Origin: an uncultured Prevotellaceae bacterium
GTDB lineage: Bacteria; Bacteroidota; Bacteroidia; Bacteroidales; Bacteroidaceae
Direction: 5' to 3'
Assembly (NCBI GenBank): GCA_902775475.1
Contig: CACYME010000029.1
Span: 1-46,590, forward strand
Length of the DNA: 46,590 nt
The translations under genes and the position numbers were made by a program. Of this stretch, positions 1 to 7,794 are shown one piece after another (the stretch's first letter is position 1; the number at the start of each line of letters is the position of its first letter). The notes beneath the pieces were generated by a model, which saw only the letters and a program-made list of their open reading frames with translations, was not told the DNA's origin and did no database searches.

Positions 1-790
1 TGCGGTCGTGGATATACTGGAACTCGTGCTCCAGCTCGTGCAGATAGCGCGTGGCAGCGGCAATGTTCTGCTCCGGGTCGGTTATCTGGTCGCGGGGCAG
101 CCCCAGGTGGTCGGCCGTTCCGGGCATGATCTGCATCAGTCCACGTGCACCAGCCCATGAGCGTGCCTCGGGGTCGAAGGTCGACTCCTGGTAGCACTGC
201 GCCGCCAGCAGTCGCCAGTCCCAGCCGATGCCACGGCTGTACTGCTTGAACATGTCGTCGTAGTAGGAGATGACCCCTCGGCGCAGCATCGGCGCATGCA
301 CCCGGCGGGTGACACGGGGCTTCGTGAGCATCTGCTGCTCCTGTTGCCGGGCCTCCTCCTCCATCCCCGGCCTGTACCACTCGGCCAGCGCCTGCTGCAG
401 GTCGGGCTTCCCCTCGCCCACCCGCCAGCCGGGAGAGAGCGAGTCGCGCTCCATGGCGACGGCTATCATGTCGGCATCGCCAGCAGAGAGCCGACGGAGC
501 AACTCGGCCGTGTCGCGGCACACCTCCATGCGCAGTCGGACACCCAGATGGGAGGCAAACTGCTGGCAGAGCAGAAAGTGCATGCCCAGATGGCCACCAC
601 GATAGTCGTAGTAGGTGGCGGGGCCGGAGAGCGTCAAGGCTATCAGCTCGCCTGCCTGCTCTATCTGCTGAAGGTCGAAGTCGGAGGATGCGGTGGACTC
701 GCCCTGCCAGGGCGGAGCAACCTGCTCTTGCCGCTGCGTGCAGGCAAGAAAAAGCGGGAAAAGAAGTATAAATATTCCTTTATGTTTCAA
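1..790 (-). CDS. MltF-like lytic transglycosylase lipoprotein (3' end outside window)
   Basis: The minus-strand frame stays open to the window edge (263 residues visible). It begins with a lipoprotein signal peptide (FPLFLAC, Cys17). Residues about 48-140 resemble a periplasmic solute-binding domain as in MltF (PATYYDYRGGHLGM, GDADMIAVAME). Residues 185 onward are an SLT transglycosylase domain with QESTFDPEA (catalytic Glu about 202) and GLMQIMPGTA. The family cleaves peptidoglycan glycan strands with 1,6-anhydro product formation at the outer-membrane inner face. No ATG lies in frame upstream of the signal peptide, so the TTG at 790 is the most likely start. The binding domain is much shorter than in typical MltF: the second lobe appears missing. 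The gene is divergent from hisG. Family assignment is firm; the MltF subclass is likely. Confidence 0.85.
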   Translation of the reverse strand, partial: MKHKGIFILLFPLFLACTQRQEQVAPPWQGESTASSDFDLQQIEQAGELIALTLSGPATYYDYRGGHLGMHFLLCQQFASHLGVRLRMEVCRDTAELLRRLSAGDADMIAVAMERDSLSPGWRVGEGKPDLQQALAEWYRPGMEEEARQQEQQMLTKPRVTRRVHAPMLRRGVISYYDDMFKQYSRGIGWDWRLLAAQCYQESTFDPEARSWAGARGLMQIMPGTADHLGLPRDQITDPEQNIAAATRYLHELEHEFQYIHDR

Positions 791-809
791 TCTTGAACGA
801 TTTTTGCCG

Positions 810-817
810 CAAAGTTA
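810..817 (-). promoter_or_regulatory. -7 box for the MltF-like gene
   Basis: Read on the minus strand this is TAACTTTG, a perfect match to the Bacteroidota -7 consensus TAnnTTTG, about 20 bases upstream of the proposed TTG start at 790. It is back to back with the hisG promoter. Confidence 0.6.
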
Positions 818-849
818 CACATTTAATTGCATATTAGAGAAAAAAGGCG

Positions 850-857
850 TAACTTTG
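850..857 (+). promoter_or_regulatory. -7 box for the his operon
   Basis: TAACTTTG matches TAnnTTTG, with a TTG at 827-829 at about the -33 spacing. The transcript would begin near 864 and carry a leader of about 50 bases before hisG. No histidine-rich leader peptide or attenuator hairpin is visible in that leader. Confidence 0.65.
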
Positions 858-913
858 CAACGTTTTTTAATTAATTAGTCAATCTGTAAATATAGTAAAT
901 CGTAAATCAACCG

Positions 914-1765
914 ATGCTTAGAATTGCTGTTCAATCAAAGGGAAGACTTTTCGACGACACCATGCACCTGCTGGCCGAGGCCGACATCAAGGTGGGCGGC
1001 TCGAAGCGCACGCTGCTCGTCGCTGCACAGAACTTCCCATTAGAAGTGCTCTACCTGCGCGACGACGACATTCCCCAAAGCGTGGCCACCGGCGTGGCCG
1101 ACCTGGGCGTGGTGGGCGAGAACGAATATGTGGAGCGCGGTGCCGAGGCCGAGATCATCTCGAGTCTGGGCTTCAGCCGCTGCCGCCTGTCGCTGGCCAT
1201 TCCCAAGGAAATAGACTATCAGGGACTCAGCTGGTTCGAGGGCAAGAAGATTGCCACCTCCTACCCCGTCATTCTGCGGAAGTTCCTCCATGAGCACAGC
1301 ATCAACGCTGAGATACACGTCATCACTGGCAGCGTGGAGATCAGCCCGGGCATCGGACTGGCCGACGCCATCTTCGACATCGTCTCGTCAGGGTCTACGC
1401 TGGTGAGCAACAACCTGCGCGAGGTGGAGGTGGTGATGCAGAGCGAAGCCCTGCTGATAGGCTATCCTGGCATGACGGCAGAGAAGCGCGACGTGCTGAA
1501 CCAGATGCTGTTCCGCTTTGAGGCTGTACGCCAGGCCGAGGACAAGAAGTACGTCCGCATGAATGCGCCGAAGGCCCGTCTGCAGGAAATCATCGACGTG
1601 CTGCCCGGTCTGAAGAGCCCCACCGTCATCCCCCTGGCCGACGAGGAATGGTGCTCCGTTCACACCGTGCTCGACGAGAAGCGGTTCTGGGAAATCATCG
1701 GACAGCTGAAGGAGCTGGGCGCACAGGGCATTCTCGTCACGCCTATCGAGAAGATGATTCTGTGA
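914..1765 (+). CDS. hisG: ATP phosphoribosyltransferase (long form)
   Basis: This is the first enzyme of histidine biosynthesis; it joins ATP and PRPP to give phosphoribosyl-ATP. The protein is 283 aa, the size of long-form HisG, which carries a C-terminal ACT-like regulatory domain for histidine feedback and needs no HisZ. Visible features are the N-terminus LRIAVQSKGRL, the PRPP-binding loop DAIFDIVSSGSTL at about 151-163, and a C-terminal region of about 75 residues ending in GAQGILVTPIEKMIL. It is followed 37 bases later by hisD in the same direction. The start at 914 fits the family N-terminus exactly. Assignment is secure. Confidence 0.97.
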   Translation: MLRIAVQSKGRLFDDTMHLLAEADIKVGGSKRTLLVAAQNFPLEVLYLRDDDIPQSVATGVADLGVVGENEYVERGAEAEIISSLGFSRCRLSLAIPKEIDYQGLSWFEGKKIATSYPVILRKFLHEHSINAEIHVITGSVEISPGIGLADAIFDIVSSGSTLVSNNLREVEVVMQSEALLIGYPGMTAEKRDVLNQMLFRFEAVRQAEDKKYVRMNAPKARLQEIIDVLPGLKSPTVIPLADEEWCSVHTVLDEKRFWEIIGQLKELGAQGILVTPIEKMIL

Positions 1766-1802
1766 GGTTTGAGAATTGAGATTTGAGGTTTCAGGATTGA
1801 AT
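1766..1802 (+). repeat. short-word repeat TTGAG between hisG and hisD
   Basis: The intergenic spacer consists of degenerate words such as TTTGAGAATTGAG and TTTGAGGTTTCAGG, ending just before the hisD ATG. The same word type recurs at 34091-34160, there inside a coding frame. It continues in frame upstream of hisD, which artificially extends that reading frame to 1776. Confidence 0.6.
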
Positions 1803-3086
1803 ATGAAGATTTATCGCTTTCCCAAAAGAGAACAATGGGCAGAGCTGACGATGCGCCCCCATTTGGACACCACACAGCTGCAGGCCACGGTGGCCTCGGT
1901 GCTCAGCGACGTGAAGGCACGTGGCGACGAGGCCGTACTCGACTATGAGGAGCGCTTCGACCACGTGCGGCTCAGCAGTCTTGCCGTCACCGCCGAAGAG
2001 ATGGACGAGGCAGAGACGCTGGTGTCCTCTGAGCTAAAGGACGCCATCCGTCTGGCCCACCAGGATATTTATCAGTTCCACGAGGCTCAGCGCTTCGGCG
2101 AAGTGCGCGTGGAGACGCAGCCCGGCGTAGAGTGCTGGCAGAAGAGCGTGCCCATCGAGCGTGTGGGGCTCTACATCCCCGGCGGCACGGCACCCCTCTT
2201 CTCCACCGTGCTCATGCTGGCCACACCGGCCAAGATTGCTGGCTGTCAGGAGATTGTGCTCTGCACCCCACCCGACCGTCAGGGGAAGGTGAACCCCGCC
2301 ATTCTCGTGGCGGCCCGTGTGGCTGGCGTCAGCCGCATCTTCAAGGCTGGCGGCGTGCAGGCCATCGGAGCCATGGCCTACGGCACTGGGAGCGTGCCGA
2401 AGGTCTACAAAATATTCGGCCCTGGCAACCAGTACGTTATGGCTGCCAAGCAGCAGGTGAGCCTGGGCGACGTGGCCATCGACATGCCCGCCGGTCCGAG
2501 CGAGGTCTGCGTGCTGGCCGACGACACGGCCAACGCCGCCTTCGTAGCCGCTGACCTGCTCTCGCAGGCCGAGCACGGCATCGACTCGCAGGTGCTGCTC
2601 ATCGCCACCAGCGAACAGCTGCTCAACACCGTTCAGGCCGAGGTGGACCGCCAGCTGGCCATCCTGCCCCGCAAGGACATTGCCGAGAAGGCCCTGCAGA
2701 ACAGCTGCTTCGTGCTCGTCGATACCGCCGACGAGGCCATCGCCCTGAGCAACGCCTACGCCCCCGAGCACCTCATCATTCAGATGCACGACTACGAAGC
2801 GCTGGCCAGCCGCGTGGTCAACGCCGGCAGCGTGTTCCTGGGGCCCTACGCCTGCGAGAGTGCCGGCGACTACGCCAGCGGCACCAACCACACGCTGCCC
2901 ACCCACGGCTATGCCACGGCCTACAGCGGCGTGAACCTCGACAGCTACTGCCGCAAAATCACCTTCCAGCACCTCACCGCCGAAGGCATCCGCCGCATCG
3001 GCCCCGCCGTGGAGCTGATGGCCGCCGCCGAGCAGCTCGATGCCCATAAGAACGCGATGACGCTCAGGCTGGCAGCAATAGAATAG
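1803..3086 (+). CDS. hisD: histidinol dehydrogenase
   Basis: It oxidises L-histidinol to L-histidine in two NAD-dependent steps, the last reactions of the pathway. The 427-aa length is normal for HisD. Motifs include the glycine-rich GLYIPGGTAPLFSTV, GPGNQYV, the zinc-ligand region SQAEHGIDSQ near residue 257 and the catalytic Glu-His in APEHL near 320. I chose the ATG at 1803 (MKIYRFPKREQW) because the frame upstream to 1776 is only the TTGAG repeat. It lies between hisG and hisC in one operon. Assignment is secure. Confidence 0.97.
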   Translation: MKIYRFPKREQWAELTMRPHLDTTQLQATVASVLSDVKARGDEAVLDYEERFDHVRLSSLAVTAEEMDEAETLVSSELKDAIRLAHQDIYQFHEAQRFGEVRVETQPGVECWQKSVPIERVGLYIPGGTAPLFSTVLMLATPAKIAGCQEIVLCTPPDRQGKVNPAILVAARVAGVSRIFKAGGVQAIGAMAYGTGSVPKVYKIFGPGNQYVMAAKQQVSLGDVAIDMPAGPSEVCVLADDTANAAFVAADLLSQAEHGIDSQVLLIATSEQLLNTVQAEVDRQLAILPRKDIAEKALQNSCFVLVDTADEAIALSNAYAPEHLIIQMHDYEALASRVVNAGSVFLGPYACESAGDYASGTNHTLPTHGYATAYSGVNLDSYCRKITFQHLTAEGIRRIGPAVELMAAAEQLDAHKNAMTLRLAAIE

Positions 3087-3137
3087 AATCAAAGGAGCTA
3101 TCGCTTATAGCATATTTAGAACGACCAGAAAAGCAAG

Positions 3138-4172
3138 ATGAAAACACTCCAAGAACTCACGCGCCCCAACATCTGGAGCCTGGCCCCCTACAGTAGCGCC
3201 CGCGACGAGTACTCCGGCCACGAGGCCCACGTCTTCCTCGATGCCAACGAGAACCCCTACGGCTCGCCCCTGAACCGCTACCCCGACCCGCTGCAGCGCG
3301 AGCTGAAGGAGCAGATAGCACTAGTGAAGGGCATTCCCGCCGCCTACACCTTCCTGGGCAACGGCAGCGACGAGGCCATCGACCTGCTCTACCGCTGCTT
3401 CTGCGAACCCCGGCAGGACAACGTGGTGGCCATCGAGCCCACCTACGGCATGTACCGTGTCTGCGCCGACATCAACGACGTGGAATACCGCCCCGTGCTG
3501 CTCGACGAACAGTTCCAAATAAAGGCTGAGCGCCTGCTCGCCGCCTGCGATGAGCACACCAAAATCATCTGGATTTGCAGTCCGAACAATCCCACGGGCA
3601 ACGACCTCGACCGCCAGGAGGTGCTGCGCGTCATCGAGGGCTTCGAGGGTCTCGTCGTCGTCGACGAAGCCTACAGCGACTTCAGCCGCCAGCGCCCGCT
3701 GCGCTTCGAACTGCCCCAGCACCCCAACCTCGTGGTGCTCAACACCATGAGCAAGGCATGGGCCAGCGCTGCCATCCGCCTGGGCATGGCCTTCGCCTCG
3801 CCCGCCATCATCGCCATCTTCAACAAGGTGAAATATCCCTATAATGTCAACCTGCTCACACAGCAGCAGGCCATGAAGATGCTGAAGGCAACCACGGAAA
3901 TAGAGCGCTACGTGCAGCTCATCCTGCAGCAGCGCACGCAGATGATGGAGGCCTTCCGCCAGCTGCCCATCTGCCAGCAGGTCTACCCCACCGACGCCAA
4001 CTTCTTCCTGACCCGTGTCACCGACGCCCAGGCCATCTACGACTATCTCGTCGGCCGTGGCGTCATCGTGCGCAACCGCACCCGCGTCCAGCTGTGCAAC
4101 AACTGCCTGCGCATCACCATCGGCACCCGGTCAGAGAACGACGAGCTGCTCGGTGCCCTCAGACAATACTAA
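3138..4172 (+). CDS. hisC: histidinol-phosphate aminotransferase
   Basis: This is a PLP-dependent class I/II aminotransferase of 344 aa that converts imidazole-acetol phosphate and glutamate to histidinol phosphate. Visible are SPNNPTGN near 148-155, DEAYSDF (the PLP-contact Asp/Tyr region) and [14 protein letters not shown] with the Schiff-base Lys at about 206. It ends the operon; the stop codon is directly followed by a strong hairpin. hisB, often the next gene in Bacteroidales, is not present in this window. Confidence 0.96.
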   Translation: MKTLQELTRPNIWSLAPYSSARDEYSGHEAHVFLDANENPYGSPLNRYPDPLQRELKEQIALVKGIPAAYTFLGNGSDEAIDLLYRCFCEPRQDNVVAIEPTYGMYRVCADINDVEYRPVLLDEQFQIKAERLLAACDEHTKIIWICSPNNPTGNDLDRQEVLRVIEGFEGLVVVDEAYSDFSRQRPLRFELPQHPNLVVLNTMSKAWASAAIRLGMAFASPAIIAIFNKVKYPYNVNLLTQQQAMKMLKATTEIERYVQLILQQRTQMMEAFRQLPICQQVYPTDANFFLTRVTDAQAIYDYLVGRGVIVRNRTRVQLCNNCLRITIGTRSENDELLGALRQY

Positions 4173-4179
4173 TAAAAAA

Positions 4180-4233
4180 ACAACCAGAACCACTCAGTAC
4201 AACATCTTCTGCTGCCCAAGTGGTTCTGGTTGT
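4180..4233. terminator. bidirectional terminator, hisC / TPR-protease-like gene
   Basis: A perfect 15-bp inverted repeat (ACAACCAGAACCACT with its complement at 4219-4233) encloses a 24-base loop. An A7 run precedes it, giving a U-tract for minus-strand transcripts, and T-rich DNA at 4240-4254 follows it for hisC. It lies between two convergent transcription units and should end both. Confidence 0.85.
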
Positions 4234-4251
4234 CTTGTCTTTATCCTTTTT

Positions 4252-5940
4252 TTACTTTCCGTATTTCTCTATGAGGCCGTCGGCCTGCTCATCGCCCAGC
4301 TCGCGGGCACGCTGCAGGTTCTTCACGCCCTCGCTCTTGTAGCCCTTGATGCACTGCGCCAAGCCGAGGAAGAGATAGCCGTCGCTATAGTCGGGAGCTA
4401 CGGCTATGCACTCGCGGGCTGTCTGTATGGCCTCGTCGTAGAGGCTGACGCGCACTTCGAGCGAAGCCTTCTCGGCATAATAGAGTTCCTGCTTGGGATT
4501 CATCTCGATGGCCTTGGCAATGTCGTTCAGTGCCTGCTGGAACAGCCTTCCGCCCTGCTCAGCCTGGAAGCGCAGGTAGTAGAACTGGTCGTTCACCTGC
4601 GTCGCCATCAGCTGCTCGTAGTCGTTCAGGTCGTTGGTGGCGTCGCGGTATTTGCCGGCGTCGAGCCTTCCCTGTGCACGAGCGAGGATGTAGGGTGCCG
4701 CCTCCTTCAGCAAGGGGCGTGAAAAGAGGCTGACGGCGGAGTCGAGCAAGGCCAGATAGCCCACCGTGTCGGCCTGCGCCACCTTGCAGCGCGAGGCTTC
4801 GTAGAAGAGTTCCGGCGAGCGCAGCTGCGAGCTGAAGAGCTGCTCATAGATGCTACTGGCCTCGGCATATTTCTTCTGGGCATAGAGCACGTAGGCCTGC
4901 TGCTGGCGATAGGCCGGCAGCGGGTTGGCCGCGTATGCCGCCTCGGCCTCCTGCAGGGATTTGTCGAGCGTCCACGGCTCGTAGGCAGGCTCAGGGCGGT
5001 AGAGCAATTTCTGATAGATGAGGCGCGAATAGCTGAAGTGGGCCTCGTCTACCCCACCCTTTCCTGACGACACCCCGGCAACCTTGATGGCCTGCTCCAT
5101 GTCGCGGTCGGCATCGGCAAAGTGGTTATTGCCAGTGGCAAACTGCGCCCGGCTCACATAGCCGTCCTGCGCATCGGGGAACTGGCGGATGAAGTCGTCA
5201 ATCAGCTGGGCATAGTCGGCAGAGTCGAGCGTCGTGTTGGCCACGAAAAGCGTCAGCTGAGCCTGTCCGAAGTCGGCAGGCAGCGCCTTCTTGATGTGCA
5301 CGGCACGCAGCGTAGGGTCGTTGATGCTCAGGCCCGTCATCTTCAGGCTGTCGGCATAGATGGCGCTGACGGCGTAGCATAGTGTGTCGGTCTCCGATGC
5401 AGGCTGCTGCATCAGTCCGAGCAGCTGGCCGTTGGTATCGAGCAGGGGCAGGCCCACGCCGTCCTGCGGCATCTGCATCTTCACCGTATAGTAATCGTAT
5501 CCGCTGCCGAAGGTCTCAGCCTTGCGCAGCTGGCCGCTACGTGCAGCCTTCACTTCCCGATAGGGCAGCAGGCTGACGGTTGCCCCCTGCGCAGCACGCC
5601 CCATCGTCAGTGGCTGTGACTTCTTGATGCTCACGCGGAACTTCGCCACGTCATACGTCTCGTTGGCGCCAAGCATCAGTTCCACGGGGTATTCCTTGCC
5701 GGCGGCGTCGATGACCACAGCGCTCCAGGCATTGCGGAAAGGCGCATAGTTGCTGATGGCCTCGCCCTGCTCGCCGACGAAGACACCGTTGCCGCTGCCC
5801 AGCAGCGAACCCTGAGCGTCGAACGTCTTCAGCGTGAACACCGACTTGGCGGCCTTTTTCACCCACGGCTGCGCCCCGGCGGGGATAAAGGATAAAGAAC
5901 AAAAAACAAATAATAATAATCCCAGGTGATTCGTCTTCAT
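4252..5940 (-). CDS. exported degenerate trypsin-fold protein with TPR repeats
   Basis: The protein is 562 aa with a signal peptide (about 1-24, ending AGAQ). Residues about 30-190 follow the layout of an S1-type trypsin fold: GSGNGVFV, then SNYAPF where an active enzyme would have TNYHV, ETYDVAKFRV at the Asp site, and DGVGLPLLDTNGQLLGL in place of the GNSGGP serine loop. The catalytic His and Ser are therefore absent. Residues about 230-550 are TPR-like helical pairs, for example LYYAEKASLEVRVSLYDEAI. It probably acts as a periplasmic binding or scaffold protein, not a protease. Its ATG overlaps the recN stop codon (ATGA), so it is translationally coupled to recN, although no functional link is obvious. 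Confidence 0.75.
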   Translation of the reverse strand: MKTNHLGLLLFVFCSLSFIPAGAQPWVKKAAKSVFTLKTFDAQGSLLGSGNGVFVGEQGEAISNYAPFRNAWSAVVIDAAGKEYPVELMLGANETYDVAKFRVSIKKSQPLTMGRAAQGATVSLLPYREVKAARSGQLRKAETFGSGYDYYTVKMQMPQDGVGLPLLDTNGQLLGLMQQPASETDTLCYAVSAIYADSLKMTGLSINDPTLRAVHIKKALPADFGQAQLTLFVANTTLDSADYAQLIDDFIRQFPDAQDGYVSRAQFATGNNHFADADRDMEQAIKVAGVSSGKGGVDEAHFSYSRLIYQKLLYRPEPAYEPWTLDKSLQEAEAAYAANPLPAYRQQQAYVLYAQKKYAEASSIYEQLFSSQLRSPELFYEASRCKVAQADTVGYLALLDSAVSLFSRPLLKEAAPYILARAQGRLDAGKYRDATNDLNDYEQLMATQVNDQFYYLRFQAEQGGRLFQQALNDIAKAIEMNPKQELYYAEKASLEVRVSLYDEAIQTARECIAVAPDYSDGYLFLGLAQCIKGYKSEGVKNLQRARELGDEQADGLIEKYGK

Positions 5941-7598
5941 AATCTGAGTAATTGTTTTGCGTTTTCAATGGCGGCGTCGGTGATGCTGCTGCCCGAGAGC
6001 ATCTGCGCTATCTCCCTGACGCGCTCATCTGCCGAGAGCATCGTCATGTGGCTGGTGGTGCCCTGCGGCGTCTCCTCCTTATATACTTTATAATGTGTAG
6101 CACCGAGGGCGGCAATCTGCGGCAGGTGGGTGATGCTGATGACCTGTCGGTCCTGAGCACCCATCTCGGCCATAATCTGCGCCATCTGCTCGGCCACCCG
6201 GCCGCTGACACCCGTGTCTATCTCGTCGAAGATGATGGTGGGCAGTTTCACGGCCCCGCTCACCAGGGCTTTCAGGGCGAGCATCACGCGGGCAATCTCG
6301 CCTCCGCTGGCTACCTGCGACACAGGCTGCAGAGCCGACGACGTGTTGGCCGAGAAGAGGAAGGCCACGCGGTCGAGACCCGTTGCCGCAGGCTCACCCT
6401 GCGCCACCTCCACCTGGAAGCGCGCATGGGGCATGCCCAGCTGCACCAGCCGCTGGCCCATCTGGCGCTCAATCTCGCTGGCGCCCTTGCGGCGTTTCGC
6501 CGTGAGCAAGGCCCCCAGCCGCTGACAGTCGGCCAGCAGACGTTCCACCTCCTGCTCCTTCTCGCCGAGTAGCTCGTCGCTGCCCTCAATGGCCGAAAGC
6601 TTCCGTCCCAGCTCGTCGCGGATGTCGATGAGCTGAGCCACCGTCTCCACGCGGTATTTCTTCTCCAGGTCATAGATGCGGTCCAGCCGGGCGTTCACCG
6701 TGTCCAGCTCGGCGGGGTCGAAGTCAATGTCCTCCAGCCTGGCGCTCACCTCCTGGGCCACGTCCTTCAGCTCGATATAGCTCGAGTCGAGGCGCTCGGC
6801 CAGCTCCGAGGCACCGCCGAACACCCGCTCCACCTGGTGCAGGGTCTGGGCCGCCGTGCGCAGCTGGCCGACGATACCGCCCACCTCGCCCGACAGGGCA
6901 TTGTCGGCCTCGTAGAGCGCCTGCTTGATGTCCTCGGCATGCTCCATGGTGTCGCTGCGGCTCTCCAGCTCTTCCTGCTCGCCGTCGGTCAGCCGGGCAT
7001 CAGTCAGCTCGTCAAACTGGAACTGCATGAAGTCCTGCGTCTGCCTGCTCTGTGCCAGCTGTTCGCGCAGTGCGTCGAGGGCCTGCCGGGCCTCGCGCCA
7101 GGCAGCGAAGCTCTGACGATAGTCGGCCAGCTCCTTTCCGTCGCGGGCGATGATGTCGACCACGCTCAGCTGGAAGTCATGTTTACCCAGGAGCAGGTTC
7201 TGGTGCTGCGAGTGCACGTCGATGAGACGCTCGCCCAGCTCCTTCAGCACGCCGAGGCCCACAGGCACGTCGTTCACGAAGGCACGGCTCTTGCCGCTGG
7301 CGGTCAGCTCGCGGCGGATGATGGTGTCGGCCAGATCCATCTCCAGGTCGTTCTCCCGGAAGAAGCGGTCCATACCCTCATAGCGCTGCAGGTCGAAGTG
7401 GGCCTCCACCACGCAGCGGTCGGCCCCCTGCTTGATGGCCTTCATGTCGGCACGCTGCCCCAGCAGCAGACCGATGGCCCCCAGGATGATGCTCTTGCCC
7501 GCACCCGTCTCGCCCGTGATGACCGAGAAGCCGGGGCGGAACTCCATGTCGAGCTCATCGATGAGCGTGAAGTTGCGAATGTATAGTTGTCGTAGCAT
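5937..7598 (-). CDS. recN: DNA repair protein RecN
   Basis: RecN is an SMC-like ATPase recruited to double-strand breaks. At 553 aa it matches the E. coli length. The N-terminus LRQLYIRNFTLIDEL is followed by Walker A GETGAGKS at 29-36. Long helical and coiled-coil stretches fill the middle, with the family motif VHSQHQNLLL near 130. The ABC signature region (VASGGEIARVMLALK) and Walker B (IIFDEIDTGVSG, near 456) are near the C-terminus. It is the first gene of a two-gene unit and has its own -7 box. Assignment is secure. Confidence 0.96.
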   Translation of the reverse strand: MLRQLYIRNFTLIDELDMEFRPGFSVITGETGAGKSIILGAIGLLLGQRADMKAIKQGADRCVVEAHFDLQRYEGMDRFFRENDLEMDLADTIIRRELTASGKSRAFVNDVPVGLGVLKELGERLIDVHSQHQNLLLGKHDFQLSVVDIIARDGKELADYRQSFAAWREARQALDALREQLAQSRQTQDFMQFQFDELTDARLTDGEQEELESRSDTMEHAEDIKQALYEADNALSGEVGGIVGQLRTAAQTLHQVERVFGGASELAERLDSSYIELKDVAQEVSARLEDIDFDPAELDTVNARLDRIYDLEKKYRVETVAQLIDIRDELGRKLSAIEGSDELLGEKEQEVERLLADCQRLGALLTAKRRKGASEIERQMGQRLVQLGMPHARFQVEVAQGEPAATGLDRVAFLFSANTSSALQPVSQVASGGEIARVMLALKALVSGAVKLPTIIFDEIDTGVSGRVAEQMAQIMAEMGAQDRQVISITHLPQIAALGATHYKVYKEETPQGTTSHMTMLSADERVREIAQMLSGSSITDAAIENAKQLLRL

Positions 7599-7605
7599 GC
7601 TTCTA

Positions 7606-7621
7606 AATAACTATAGTTATT
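7606..7621. repeat. 16-bp perfect palindrome upstream of recN
   Basis: AATAACTATAGTTATT is a perfect palindrome 8 bases upstream of the recN ATG, within the presumed leader. It could be a protein-binding site or a weak cruciform; nothing in the window identifies a regulator. Confidence 0.45.
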
Positions 7622-7631
7622 ATGCTTTTGC

Positions 7632-7660
7632 GTAGAGACGTCACATTGTGGCGTCTCTAC
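7632..7660. repeat. palindromic repeat GTAGAGACG...CGTCTCTAC
   Basis: Nine-base perfect arms (GTAGAGACG at 7632-7640, complement at 7652-7660) are extended by CAC/GTG pairing inside. This shape resembles interspersed palindromic (REP-like) repeats known from many bacterial genomes. It lies between the recN -7 box and its start codon, so it would be in the mRNA leader. Confidence 0.55.
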
Positions 7661-7669
7661 TTGTGGCTG

Positions 7670-7677
7670 CAAAGGTA
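7670..7677 (-). promoter_or_regulatory. -7 box for recN
   Basis: Read on the minus strand this is TACCTTTG, matching TAnnTTTG. It predicts a recN leader of about 65 bases that includes the two palindromes at 7606-7660. Confidence 0.55.
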
Positions 7678-7794
7678 ATGAAAAGTTAGGATTTAGGGGT
7701 CTGGAGTCAGGAGTTAAAGCCTCGGAGTTAACATTTTTTATTCCTTAGCCCGCCGGAAAATTCCGAGCTGTGCGGTTGCCCCAAGGTTTTACAG

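Noticed and set aside
2034-3092. Long minus-strand frame opposite hisD
   Set aside because: It is a mirror frame caused by GC-rich codon use; Gly/Val/His-rich with no motif. Similar mirror frames elsewhere were also left out.
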